64,000 nt of DNA from Saccharina japonica (lineage: Eukaryota > Sar > Phaeophyceae > Laminariales > Laminariaceae): positions 1-64,000 of the forward strand of contig MEHQ01004417.1 of assembly GCA_008828725.1 (NCBI GenBank). The letters are read 5' to 3'. The notes below the pieces were generated by a model. It searched no databases. It was not told the DNA's origin and saw only the letters and a program-made list of their open reading frames with translations. Below, in pieces: positions 1 to 14,280 of this stretch. The position numbers were made by a program, and so were the translations under genes. The stretch's first letter is position 1, and each line of letters begins with the position of its first letter.

Positions 1-61
1 CGCGTGTCGGCTCAGTGACGGGCGCGCGGGCTGCGAAGTGTCCGTAGGGAATAATCCCCGC

Positions 62-398
62 ACCACCCTCCCCTCTTCACCCTTGTTCTCCTCCTCCTCC
101 TCCTCCCTCCCTCCTTAGACGTAACTCAGATCCGGGGTCACAAAATCAGGCTCTCCTCCCCCTTCCCCTCTTCACTGCGGCATGTACCTTCATTTTCACC
201 GCGATAATAATTCAGTGCTTTCTTCCTTCGTCGACTCGCGTTGAATTAAGCGTACGTACGTGCACAACGCCAGGCGCTTTCTGCGAGTCGATTTTGATTT
301 AAAAAAAAAAAAGACTCACGGCATACCAGGGCTCGAAACCACGACCTTTCGACCTTTTCGTATTTTTCGAGGCTAACCAATAGACCGCCGGTGGACCA
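62..398 (-). repeat. tRNA-derived SINE, copy 1
   Basis: Read on the minus strand, the element starts near 398 with a tRNA-like head. An A-box-like GGTCTATTGGTTAGC is followed by a B-box-like GTGGTTTCGAGCCC, then a T-rich linker at about 300-312 and a conserved body (GAGTCGAC, then a GATCTGAGTTACG-type 3' segment). The same body occurs at 43723-44016 and 63103-63655, which defines the family. The head predicts internal RNA polymerase III promotion. The exact 3' boundary in the CT-rich stretch at 62-115 is uncertain. Confidence 0.7.
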
Positions 399-1040
399 AA
401 AGAAAAACAAATGCGAGGCAAATTTATTTTTTGTTTTACCACGGCCTCGGGTTTTTACCCCTGCCCCGCGAAATAAGCATCGACCAACACGTTTCGACCC
501 CAAGATGGTGACATGGAATCCTCCCAAAGGAGTTGATCGTCGGTACGTAGAACAAAAAACTCAAGGCGTCGCGCTGCTGGAGAGTCGGGGGAGTCGACTG
601 CTCATTTTTGTACCGCTCGCTGCTGCTGCCGCACGCTTTTCCACAAACGCACCGGATTTCTACCATCCATCGAGTTTCCCGATGCTCCATGGGGCTGATG
701 CCGATTTTTTGACCCGAGGTAACGAGGCGCCCTGCGGGACGGCCAGTAATGCCGTGCTGACTGGTGCCGCCGGGACAGGAGGCTACCCCCACTCAAACGA
801 CTACAGTAGCAAGTTTTAGTCCAAATCGTACTTTCAAATATATTTTTGTTGGCGTCGTAGAGTATCAACAAACAATCCCCATGGGCGGTGTGTTTCGCGA
901 TACAGTAACAGCCACTCAGGCTTTCAAGACCGCAAAACAAACAAAGCCCCAAAAAAAAAACAGGGCAGTGACTCTCGGCCGAGTTGTGGCTCTCTCTCTG
1001 AGCAGCTGAAAAACAAATGGGCCTAAAAGCGACCCCCTTA

Positions 1041-1312
1041 CCCATTGCTGTCTCCGGAAGTAGCCACACCAGAAATTAAATTAACTCATTGAAGCTGTCG
1101 TCCATATGCAAGTCCGCCTCAGAGGCGGTTCTTAGCAGGATGCAGCTCACCCTCCATGCGACTCGCCCAATACCTCACGGCGTTTCGCGCTTGGTGCAAG
1201 CAATGTCTGCCTGGTTGGTGAAAACCCAACGCGCTCTGTCCCGGCATTGTAGGGATGCGAGGGTCTATGGTCATATGACTACGGCCGTGCACAACATGAG
1301 TACACCCCCCCC
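1041..1312 (+). repeat. C-bounded repeat, 5'-truncated copy
   Basis: It matches the longer copies at 37046-38095 and 54265-54826 from the GAAATTAAATTAACTCATTG segment to the 3' end. It finishes with ATGAGTACACC and a C run at 1303-1312. It carries the family hallmark AGGCGGTTCTTAGCAGGATG and GGTCTATGGTCATATGACTA. No coding capacity. Confidence 0.85.
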
Positions 1313-2069
1313 TTACCGTACGTATAATCAATTTTTGCTACATGAAAAGAATAACAATAATAATAGTGCGAAGCCCTAGCTACGCTACGCCACGTGTCGC
1401 CCTAAGAGCTTTTTCGGGTGCGACGCTACTCTGTAGGCTTGATGACGGAAGCATCATCATGTCTCCAGGCGCGCTATGCACCACTGGCACAGCAGCAGTG
1501 GCTGCTTTCGTAGGACGAGGGTATGGGCGGGTTCCCGGTGCCCGCTTAGGGGTCTGCATGACAGTTGTTTGTTTGTGCGTGGGATGATACGCGAATCTTG
1601 ACGAGATCCACCAGACGCGTGTCACACCGGCCCCGAATGTTGCCGCCCTCTTACTCTCCCGAGCGTGCGTAACAATAGATACACTGTCAGTTGTGGTGGA
1701 AAAGAACCGTACACTAACGAGTATACAGTAGTGCATACTACTATTAATAGCTATTCCATTTGCCATCTGACAATGTGCAGCTCTTGTTTCAAGCATACCA
1801 TTCACATACATCTATCAATCGTCCCTGGATACTTGACAAAACACGTATACCAATAATGCAGTCCCCCTTATGAAGGCATTTACCGACTCCTAACCGGCGT
1901 TTCACCGATCTAATCTGAAAGGGTAACATGTACTTATTATGCCTTTCAATGTATAGATTGAGCGCAATTGAGAAAAAAATAAGACCTTTCTTCGAACCTG
2001 CTAATTATTTGTTTATTGAGAGTGCCCTTTGCTTTCCATTCCGCTCGTCGCTTTTTGTTTTTTGAACAG

Positions 2070-4821
<2,752 letters not shown>

Positions 4822-5529
4822 AAGGGGGGGGGGGGGGGCATGTGGCGTGAAACCCCTCTCAATGCTCTGCTCAATACTTGCCCACTGTACTGCAGTGCAG
4901 GACACACACACATATATATTAAGAACAATCGGACTATACGCACAGAAAAAGGCAGGAGGCTGAGATTAACATATAATGTAAAAATAAAGAAATTATGGAG
5001 TCACTGTTTACTTGAGATTAATGTAGTGTAGAACACCCCCATTCTCAGGCAAGAAATACATCCTGAAACCTATTTCCTCTTTTCTTGTTAGTTGTCCGGT
5101 GATGTACATGCCATTGCGTGTATATATACTGGTATTATATATGTATGCAGCGTCCGGTAGAGTTGCTGCAAGTACCACGTGGCGGAATCTCCCGCTCATT
5201 GACATTCTACCGCGGACGGATGTAGCCACTCACGCACACCGCACGAGCTATTATACGAGCAGCGCATGAATGCTCACTTCGCACGAAAACCCTTACGTTT
5301 TGTTTTTGCGTCTCACCTTTTCCTATATATATATACTAGGGAATAAGTGGCCGCCCCGCCCCCACGGCGGTAGGGCCAGATTGAAGCAAGTAGTAATGGA
5401 GATGATAGAGGGTCGAAATACATATAATAGGAATAAATAGGAAACAAATTGACGGCGAAGGTTAATAGGAGTACAAATAATGGTGAAGAAAATAAAAAGG
5501 ATGGGGACATAAACACAACCAAAGATACA

Positions 5530-5670
5530 AGAGCTGCCAAACAGTTAGACTTTGCGCATAGGTTTCCTTTGTTTCCGTGGTTTTCTGCTTTCGGGAATGT
5601 TATGAGTGGTCAACGCTGAAGGTCATGCTGCACATTGTCGGATGGCAAAGATGATAATAATGATAATATA
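5530..5670 (+). repeat. dispersed repeat with TAA-rich tail, copy 1
   Basis: The core includes TTAGACTTTGCGCATAGG, GGGAATGTTATGAGTGG and CACATTGTCGGATGGCAAAG, then a (GATAATAAT)-like tail. An inverted copy lies at 10690-10830. A one-sided conserved core ending in a simple A/T tail suggests a non-LTR or SINE 3' end. Confidence 0.7.
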
Positions 5671-7527
5671 TAATACGCTGAAGAAGACAGGAGAAGGCAA
5701 GAAACAATAACGAACATATAAACACAAGACTGTCAACCTGATAACTCCGGAATTAAAGAAGAGTAAACAACGTCGACAGCTCTAGCGCAAAGCGTGTAGG
5801 GGCAAACCTATCCTCGGTTGTCAATATTACAATGTCGGCGGATTTGCGAAGTCTAGATATAGGCCAACATACGAGTATAAGCATCCGTGCATGAACACAT
5901 CCCTGCGTAAATATAAACGATCTTGCTCAACGACTGTGGCCTTGGCTAGGGTGAACAGTCCCCGTCGCCAGTGTACGAGAGAGTGCTGTGTGCTGTCTTA
6001 CGTACTCATATATCACTCGTATACCTGCACATACATACTCGTACGAAGTGCTTCTTGGAGCCGGGTCGTGAATACCAAACAACAACACATTACTACTGTA
6101 CGTCAACTCAACACTACTATGATATACCATCATCAGCACTTATACGAGTACCATCACCAGTGTGGTACGAGAGGAGAGTGTCTTATGAACTCGTATACTC
6201 GTACATATGATATATACCTGCACATACATACATCTTGTCGGAAGCGCCCGGTAACATCTTGTCGGAGATCACCGTAAGGATCTCCCATGCAAGTATCACC
6301 AATTCACCCTGTCATAAGATCTCCGTATCTTATCGTGCAAACCAGATCTCTTGTGATCAACAACCTGACGTCTCTTCGACGCGTACACAGACAAGAAGGA
6401 AAGTGCCACAGGCTCAAGCTGTGAACCTGGAGCCCGTATTCATACTTGTATTCATACGAGTACGCATGTACGACGGGGATGCGTAGTTGATACCAGGTTC
6501 GTTCATACCAGGTACCAGACAGCACATACATACATACTCGTACATACGTCAAGTACTCGTACGACGACGGGGATACTTGGTTTTTTATACCAGGTACGTA
6601 TCATATACAAGAAAAAAAATGCATTTTTTCAAGTTTGACATTTTGACATATCGATCGACAAACCCAACGACTGCGTCATAAACTCTGAACGCATCGCGCT
6701 GGTGAGGACCTTCGATCCACCCTACGAGCGTAGTGCCACAGTTCTCACGCCTCGGTCGATGATATGCGGAGGGCGCAGAGCAGGCGTCTGACGAAAACAC
6801 AGTTGGCAGCTGAGTTCAAAACAGAACACGAAAACTCTATCCGATCGCAAGAACGAGTGTTTTAAGGTTTTTCGACGAAGACCGTCGGACGCCGCAAGCA
6901 ACCGCTCGCCCCCTAGACTACGAATCGTAATGATACCTTCGAGGCCGCTATGTACACTTGCTGGCCTTGCCTGGTACGAAGGTCGTTAGCCGTGGACTGA
7001 GTCTATGTCAAGATCGAAGGTCAATCGTCGCATGCAGAATATATGTTCTATTTGTGGTTGATTTGGGAATTGGGCACTGCTGTACGAATATATATATATT
7101 TTCATCAGCGCTACTCTAAATTGCTATGATAAAGTGGGCATCAAAGATCACTTGATTAAAGTATTGTTTTTTGGGCATCAGACGAACTATATATAATAGA
7201 TAGATATAAGGCGAAACCTAGGCGTGTCCTATTCATTTCTGAAATCAGGAAATTTAACAGTGGAAAAACAACCAGGAATAAAATCAGCGGACAAACAGTA
7301 AACCAGGAAATAAAAAAAAAAAAACTGAAAAAAATCAAGAAACTTTTTTTTTTTTTGGCCTTATTAACCCTCTTCGATAAATGTCGGCCCCTTCTTTTTA
7401 TCGGGAAATCTACCAGTTCGTGCCTCGACCCAAACAAACGCGTTATAATTTCACCATTTCATTTGTGCTACTGATTATTATATACGTGTGTTATGCTGAT
7501 ACGTACATATATCACACTCAGCTACAT

Positions 7528-7569
7528 AGCAAAGATGAGTTTCGACGAAATCCTCGATCTCACGGCTAT
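7528..7569 (+). repeat. short dispersed element (TTTCGACGAAATCCTCGAT)
   Basis: The core GAGTTTCGACGAAATCCTCG recurs at 9292, 39871, 56128 (reverse) and, in shortened form, at 36588 and 46270. Here it directly abuts MITE-1 at 7570. The same junction is seen at 36579/36588, so the two may form one composite element. The core is partly self-complementary. Confidence 0.65.
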
Positions 7570-7680
7570 TACAGAGGGCCATGGTAAATAGGACCAAAAT
7601 TTGTTAGTAAAACTAGGTAAATATATAGGTTTTTGTGTGTACCGTAGGTCCTATTTACTACATTAGCCCACCCCGTAATA
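7570..7680 (+). repeat. MITE-1 copy b
   Basis: Left end GGTAAATAGGACC, centre AAATATATAGGTTTTTGTGT and right end GGTCCTATTTACTA, then CCCCGTAATA. The ends are inverted repeats of each other, about 15-20 bp. No coding capacity. It shares a variant right end (TAGCCCACCCCG) with the inverted copy at 28395-28503, which marks a subfamily. Confidence 0.85.
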
Positions 7681-8009
7681 GCTGTTGTTGTTATTATTAT
7701 TATTATTTTTTAATACACACAATACAACTTTTCTGGCCAAACACCTGATTAACCAGCCAACAAAAAAATTGGGCTGAAATGGGTCCTGATTGACGGGAAT
7801 TTAATTATAGTGCTTGCAACATGCCTCATTGTGTACTTGTAATACCTCGTAGGCCAATGGGGGTTGCTTGCAAGTCGGGTACGAGAACTTTTTTTTCCCC
7901 TCGAAAATCGTTTTTTTTTTTTTTTTTTTTTACAAAGTTGCATGGTGAGCTTCTCAAGCGAAATAGTGATCACCCCAGAGAGCACCTCCCACAATTGGCA
8001 TCATTGTCA

Positions 8010-8195
8010 TCATTGCGCATGATTGCAGCAGCATATGCAGACATGACCTTAATGCATGATTGCATGATTGCATGATTGCATGATTGATATTCTGATTGCT
8101 TATTGCTATGATTTCGCATGATGCATGAGATGCATGCATGAATCATTGCTATGATTGGTCGATATTGCATGATTGCATGATTTCATGCATCCGTT
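8010..8195. repeat. CATG/GATTGCAT-rich imperfect array
   Basis: Four perfect ATTGCATG units at about 8052-8090 sit inside a wider field of CATGATT, GATTGCT and GCATGCATG variants. This is slippage-type simple sequence with a T17-20 run just upstream at 7910-7931. Confidence 0.85.
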
Positions 8196-9291
8196 CGTTC
8201 GTTGCAAAAAATCGTCATCGTTCTACGAATCGTTATGTCGCTACTCGGACCATCACGCATAATACCGGTATATACATGTACCTGGTAAACATCTGTATGG
8301 CCAAGTGCTATGCCTGAAACCAAACCCGTCCTCGCCTCATTTGTCCCCCTCTCCCACCCCCCCCCCCCCCCCAGATATGCGCCGCGCTCTCCCCGATGCA
8401 CCATTGGTGGGAGGAGGGGGCGACATTTCCACCTGATGGGAGGCAGCCTGCTACACGCCGCCGGACAGCGTTCGTGGCACCACCACCACCATCACCATCA
8501 ATCACCATTGCCGTCCGTCCGTACGTCGTACTGGACGTTGCACGTTGGAAGGCCGGAGGAGTTGTGCGTGTTTGTGTGACGCATTTTGTTTTGCGATTGG
8601 GGGATTGGGCAACTTGTGGCATCGCAACTCGTTGTTGTGGTTCTGTGCGCTCCGGGTTTGTCTTTTTTTTTTTTGTTTGGCCTTCTGCATTTTGTACGGG
8701 GAGGCAATGGGCATATATTATGTATGTTATGTAGCAATCAGAGCCTACGACGCTCCCAAGCAACACGTAGTACGTACAACAGAGTAAGTAGGTACTGTAT
8801 TCCCCTTCTGTTTATAAACCATACATTTGGTCATGGATACCACTGCTGTGTGTGCCCCCCCCCCGCCCCCGCCGTAGTCCTAGGATACGGCCGCGGTACA
8901 CTAGTCTATAGCTACAATGGTTGCTATGGCTAGTATGTTATGACCCGTGCCAACATAGCGCAATAACAGGGGGGCACTTTTCAGCCCGATCGTTTATGTC
9001 TGACGCGGACCCTCGGCCGAAAAACGACCCTTACAAAACTGCCTGGTTGGTGTGGGTTTTGCGCAAAAAAACACAGCCTTACCACCTCGGTATCAGAGCT
9101 GTTTTGTTTTTTTTCCGATACCATAGTATATATATGTATGCACACCCGCACACCTGAGATCCGCAGCTAGCTGTCAGATTGTGTTCCCCTCGTTAAGCAG
9201 TATATACCCTTTATGAGGTCATATAAAAACTCGGACAGTAAGTAGCACGTGCGATTGAAGTACCATACATATAATACACACGCAGCTTCCA

Positions 9292-9332
9292 AAGACGAGT
9301 TTTCTTCGAAATCCTCGATCACACGGCGGATT
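9292..9332 (+). repeat. short dispersed element (TTTCGACGAAATCCTCGAT type), diverged
   Basis: AAAGACGAGTTTTCTTCGAA followed by ATCCTCGATCACACGGCGG matches the element at 7528-7569 with a few changes. It is not next to a MITE-1 copy here. Confidence 0.6.
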
Positions 9333-10404
9333 TTTAAAATGGTAATTAACTTCTTTTTTTAAAATTAGATATTATTGACAATCCCACTTGTGTTTTTACA
9401 GTTTCGTTCGGGATTGTATTTGTTTTGCGTCGTGGACATAGTAGCCGTAACAAGGTGTTCCATGTATGGGCTCGTACGTACGTACGTACGTATGTGGCAT
9501 GGTTTGGTGTGAAGGTTGAAAAAGCGAGTGGGGTGGGAGTGGAGAGTGGGGCACACAATCACAAGTTTTTTTGTTTTTTTTTGCGTATACGAAGTATATA
9601 CCCTCGGGTACAGCGGTTGGTCTGGGCGGTGCTTGGTGTAAAAAAAATATCCGACAGAGTATTGCCTACGAGCAGCAGGCGGAGATACAGCAGTAGTAGT
9701 AGTAGATGCCTCTTGAATGCCTTCGGTAAGTAGATGCCTCCTGAATACTTCCGCGACTTGCACGGCAGTCCCCAGTCTTCTCGGCGTGAGCATCGTTCTC
9801 AACAGCAACCTCGGTGGAGCGCTATGTGTGTACTTGACGCACGCTACGATACGAATAGAGTCGGACCGTATATATATATATATATATATTTTTTCTGCGG
9901 GTGGTCACTCGAGGAGCTCTATTATACCTGCACAGCAGTAGTAGTCAACCCCCCCCAAAAAAAAAAAAAAAAAAAATTGAGGAAAATCAAAGTGCTACTG
10001 TACTGTACGTATTAATACCCGACGAACGAACAACCCTATGGCCTCAATCAATCAATACACAATGAAAAACATGCAACACAAGGATGAAAAGTCCGACGAT
10101 CTGGGGTGAACCCTTTCAGAACTGAACAAAACAAACACACCAATTGACGCGTGCTACGGTAGAGGTATATAGCACTTTTTGGCTGAATCGTTTTCTGAAC
10201 GATCGGGCTCCTTAACCCAAATTCGTCGGACTTTTTTCATTTTTTGTGACGAATAATGTTTCAGAGCATGCTTCGGTCATGAGATGTCTCATCCGGCAGC
10301 ACTTTTTATTTTCCTCCAAAATCCTTTTTTTTTCGGTGAGGTATGACGCTCCTTAAGTGAGAAGCTCAGAAAAAACATGGTGCACCCTCTATCGTAGCAT
10401 GTGT

Positions 10405-10632
10405 CAATTTCAAGTTCGTAGTTTGTCCCCAAATGCGTGGGACCAGTCCTTAACCCATTCAGAACTCAAAAACAAATCCCACACTAATTCCAAGTAGTTT
10501 GTCCCCAAAATACGTGGGACCAGTTCTTAACCCTTGTAGGACTGGAGTCCCGTTTTGGGGACAAATTACTTATAATTAGAGGGGTTTGTCCCCCAAAAGA
10601 GACTGCAGTCCTAAAAGGGTTGAGGGGTTAAG
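10405..10632. repeat. MITE-3 (TTAACCC) array, three partly overlapping copies
   Basis: Successive units contain TAGTTTGTCCCCAAA, GTGGGACCAGT(T/C)CTTAACCC and a full GGACTGGAGTCCCGTTTTGG / GACTGCAGTCCTAAAAGGG pair. The ends of each unit are inverted repeats. The units adjoin at shared TTAACCC ends, as expected from repeated insertion into the same terminal sequence. Other copies: 12994, 21064, 21188 and 57163. Confidence 0.75.
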
Positions 10633-10689
10633 GAGCCTGTGGGACCATTCAGAAAGCGTTTCAGCCAAAAAAAGGTATACCTTATACCT

Positions 10690-10830
10690 CTATTATTATT
10701 ATTATCTTTGCCATCCGACAATGTGCAGCATGATCTTCAGTGTTGATCACTCATAAAATTCCCAAAAGCAGAAGACCACAGAAACCAAGGAAACCTATGC
10801 GTACAGTCTAACATCCTTCTATGTCTGCTT
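10690..10830 (-). repeat. dispersed repeat with TAA-rich tail, copy 2
   Basis: Inverted copy of 5530-5670. TATTATTATTATCTTTGCCA is followed by TCCGACAATGTGCAGCATG and CATAGGTTTCC-type sequence in reverse complement. Similarity fades beyond about 10830. Confidence 0.7.
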
Positions 10831-11120
10831 CCCGCCAAGATTTATCCACAATACTCCATTTGTTGTCCTTGCTCCCTCCTTCTTCCCAATATGCACTCTT
10901 TACGTTCAATACTTAAGTCTATTATCGTAGCACGCGTCATTTGCGCATTGAAGCCCCCAGGTACTTGTAGCTAACAGGAGTAGTGCCGTAGCCAAGGCAG
11001 CAAGAAGCCCATCATATGACATCCTGCGCGTGACATCATGTATTCCGTCGTCGCATGCCCGTAGGTAGAGCATCGTCAAATTCGAAACTCTTGTGCGCCG
11101 AGTCCGGCGGGGTCACGGGG

Positions 11121-11680
11121 TATATTTTGGTGCGAAGAAAAAAAAATGCCTTATTTCCCCTGATCGAGCGCAGGGAGGTTGCCTTTACGAAAATAAGACA
11201 CGTAAAGGACGAAACAGCGTCTAGGACAACCCCCCTGCTGAAAAAGGGCTCTTAAGGCATTCTTGAAGACATTTCTCAGCAGCCCCGGACCCCGTTTGTA
11301 TGAGGTTAATATCTAACGGCGTCATTTTAGTGCGCAAAAATCGCCTTATTGCCCCTTTCTGTGCGCAGGGACGCTGCCTTACGAAAATAAGACACGTACG
11401 GGACGAAACAGCGTCTAAGACAAGCCCCTCCCTGCTGGGAAAGGGTTCTTAAACATTATGTTAAGACATATATCAGCAGCCGCGGACCCCGTGTGTATGG
11501 AGTTCATACTTAACGACGTTATTTTAGTGCGCAAAACATTGTCTTACTGCTCCTTTTCGTGCGCAGGGACGCTGCCTTACGATAATAAGACACAGTAAGG
11601 GACGAAACAGCGTCTAAGACAAGCCCCTGCTGGGAAAGGGCTCTAAGGCATTCTTCAAGACATGTCTTACGTAGCCGCTA
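11121..11680. repeat. tandem array, about 2.8 units of ~200 bp
   Basis: Units begin near 11121, 11326 and 11522 with a GTGCGCAAAA-type start. Each holds GCGCAGGGACGCTGCC, AATAAGACACG, GGACGAAACAGCGTCTA and CAGCAGCC(G/C)CGGACCCCG. Units differ by scattered substitutions and small indels. No open frame runs through the array and no flanking inverted repeat was seen. Confidence 0.85.
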
Positions 11681-12993
11681 GAGCTTATCGGTGGGTTTAT
11701 GAACGTGGTGTGGCTGCAGCTGCCCCGCACAACACTTCTGTTTATTTCGATAAAAAAGCAACAACTCTTAGGAAGAAGCCACCCCCCCCCCCCCCTCCCC
11801 TGGCCATCTATTCAAAATATTCGGTCTCATAACACTGGAACCACACGCGGGCCACAACTAATTCCCCGATTTCTATACTTTATCCTAGATAATAATTCGG
11901 AATTGCGGAAAAGGCGGCTCCGTCACCACTGCGAATCAAACGAAACAAACAAAAAAACATGCTCGGTCTCCGAACGTTACAATCATCGTGTTCGCAAAGA
12001 AGAATACTTGTTCGGTCCCCAAACATTACAATCATCACATTACTGATTGCTGTAGTATCGAAACATGCGTGTTCGGCCTCCAAACATGGCCATCATCATG
12101 CTATTAGTGTTAGTACGTATCAGCTGTATGCAGTGCTGCGCCAATGGATTTCAGTTTCCTTCTTTTCCCTAGGTGTTTACATTTGAGGTTGGGTGGAAGT
12201 ATGGCAGTTATAGCGACGTAATCCACGAATAACGCCACAATGGACGAAATTGGCGATACGTCATTTTTCCAGACTCCCTCTTGGCATACGGTGGCATAAT
12301 TATGAGTGTCGTGGCTCTGTCTCTGGGGCAAGAGGTGCAGAGGTGGCGCAAAGTGTCTGCGAAGAACACTTGTGTTGCTGAAGAAAATAAGTTGTTTGGA
12401 AAGGTGAATACGTGGCCAAAAGAGGAAATAAGAGAGAGAGAGAGAGAGACGATCTGAGATATCAAGGGAAGAAAAGAAGAGGAGGAGGAGTGGTCAGGTA
12501 GGCGAGGTCGTCACCTGATCATCACGGGACCATGAACACATTACCGGCAGGTGCAATACACGGGATGGTGTACTACAGCAGTAGTCGACACTCCGTCCTA
12601 TAGCAACGTCCCCAGCATCGATGCCGATGGCGATACGTCGAGATTACAGTACATCGACGAGAAAGGACAAACTCGAGTCTCGCTGCATACTGAATTTCTC
12701 CTCATCTAGAAATATGTATCGACACTACAGAGGGACCACTAACAATACTGTACCTGCCCCCCTGCTTCCTCCACGCCGTCTTCCTTTCTCCCTCCTCGGG
12801 CAGGAGGTACCCCCCCCCCATACATACCCGTTTCAACGCGTACCCCCTTTTCGATGGGGTCTACATACCACGCCATTTCCAGGGGCTGGTTGACAAACCG
12901 GTAAAAATAGAGCCGCGGTCTACCCCCCCATTCGCGCTTTTCCCCTCCTGCACACACATCATCTACACCATCCCAAGTTTGCCATAACTTCTA

Positions 12994-13090
12994 TTAACCC
13001 TTTTAGGACTCCAGTCCCGTTTTGGGGACAATCCACTCTAATTCTAAGTAATTTGTCCCCAAAACGGGACTCCAGTTCTACAAGGGTTAA
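12994..13090. repeat. MITE-3 copy (most symmetric)
   Basis: Starts TTAACCCTTTTAGGACTCCA and ends with its reverse complement ACTCCAGTTCTACAAGGGTT. The GTCCCGTTTTGGGGACA and TGTCCCCAAAACGGGAC segments inside also pair, so nearly the whole unit folds into one hairpin. Confidence 0.9.
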
Positions 13091-13119
13091 TACCAGGTAC
13101 CTGTTATTATGTCGTAAGC

Positions 13120-14280
13120 TTGAGTATCCTCTCCGACTCCACCCTCTTGCGCTACCTTTCCCGCGCCCGGTCAAACACCGGTTGGAATAGTGCCCAGGCC
13201 AGGCCGTACCGCAAACAAACGCCGACTCGTGTAACTTGCCTACCAGCCCTGACCCTCGCCTCCGTGTTCACTGCTGCCTCCTGTGTCGTCTGTCGATGTG
13301 CATCCATCGCACTCGCTAGTATCCTCCACCACCTGGGTTCCTACCCTCCACCAAAAATGAAGCCACGTGCGTGTCCACCCTAATGTATGCAACCTGCCAC
13401 ACCTTATCTAAACGCAGCCGCCCTCGGCGGATGTATCCCCCTACTGTAGTTATCGTAACTCGTTTTCTTGGCATCCATGATCCTGCTAATAGTCCTCCCG
13501 GTCGTACCGAAACCCGCAAGCAGCGCTATATCCCGCCAGTAAGTTGTTTTCCTTCATTCCTTCCGAATTATCGAGTCCAGGTGACTTCCTCTACTGGCAG
13601 TCCGTCGTCTCCACTCCTCTCCCCTTTCGCTTTTGCTTCCTCCAAACGTCATGTCGTGCACGACCCGACTCCTAAGCTTCCTCTCTTCCATTACTATCAC
13701 CGGCGATATCCGCAGCTCTCGAAAGCCCGTTGCTTGCTCCAACGGGCTTGCTCCTTGAATGAATCCATCCGCAATCACCTCGCATTGCACCTGTTCATAG
13801 CCCTCGAGTTTCATTGCTCGTATTCATAGCCCTCGAATTTGAATGTGTCCGAGAGGTATGGTGCTCGAACAGTTGCCATGTCCGAATACTCTCCAATGTC
13901 TCCGGCGCACCTTACGTCCACTGGGTCTCCCGGCGTCGTGGTTTGCTCCGAAGTATGAACATTTTTGCGTGTCCGGATGTCGATGCCTCTCACCGAAAAC
14001 AATGCCTTATATCGCCGTTCGTGTGTAGAGTTATTGATAGAAGATCCCCTCCTAAGGGCACCACCACCGCCTCCATATTCCCCTGGATCCCGAATCAACT
14101 GTTGCCTGCTACGTGGGCTGAATACCGTCACCAACACCCTTTCCAGCTTCAAATTTCCTTCCTTGGCCTGTGACGGTCTACCTGGTGCCACTTCACAATG
14201 AACGTCCGCTTCGATCTTAGCCCCGTGTCTGTTCCTTACTGCCCACAGCTGCACCAATTTTGGTATCGCCTCCACAAGCG
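13120..14280 (-). pseudogene. decayed reverse-transcriptase region of a retrotransposon
   Basis: Minus-strand frames, broken by frameshifts and stops, carry reverse-transcriptase-like pieces in the expected order. RISPVIVMEERKLRSRVVHD and MTFGG lie at about 13638-13710. GRLRLDKVWQVAYIRVDTHV follows near 13400-13450, then PRWWRILASAMDAHRQTTQ near 13265-13345. They resemble the 'kprvvhDlt', 'D.a.rqvpv' and 'PgwW..maSAi' stretches of LTR- or DIRS-like reverse transcriptases. No catalytic xDD box, protease or integrase can be recognised. Upstream on the minus strand (13811-14275) is a longer open frame without a recognisable domain. The call rests on motif likeness only. Confidence 0.45.

Larger units (their letters stand above)
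1..2069 (+). other. probable intron of gene A (5' part outside window)
   Basis: This stretch precedes the first recognisable exon of gene A at 2070 and has no exon that I can support. It contains a SINE at 62-398 on the minus strand and a truncated C-bounded repeat at 1041-1312. A short piece at about 1745-1780 resembles the dispersed repeat seen at 5.5 and 10.7 kb. The remainder has no coding signal or other structure I can name. In paralogue B the exon before the matching micro-exon lies 2.8 kb upstream, so its counterpart here would fall before the window. Confidence 0.5.
4822..12993. other. intergenic region between gene A and the retroelement remnant
   Basis: No exon could be supported here. 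The sequence holds the repeats listed separately: a dispersed pair at 5530 and 10690, MITE-1 at 7570, the CATG-rich array at 8010, a MITE-3 array at 10405 and a tandem array at 11121. The stretch 5860-6620 is unusually rich in CTCGTAC and CATACATAC words. Segments 4822-5530, 6620-7520, 8200-9290, 9340-10400 and 11690-12990 show only short A/T or C homopolymers and small TA runs (for example 9872-9890). Confidence 0.6.
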
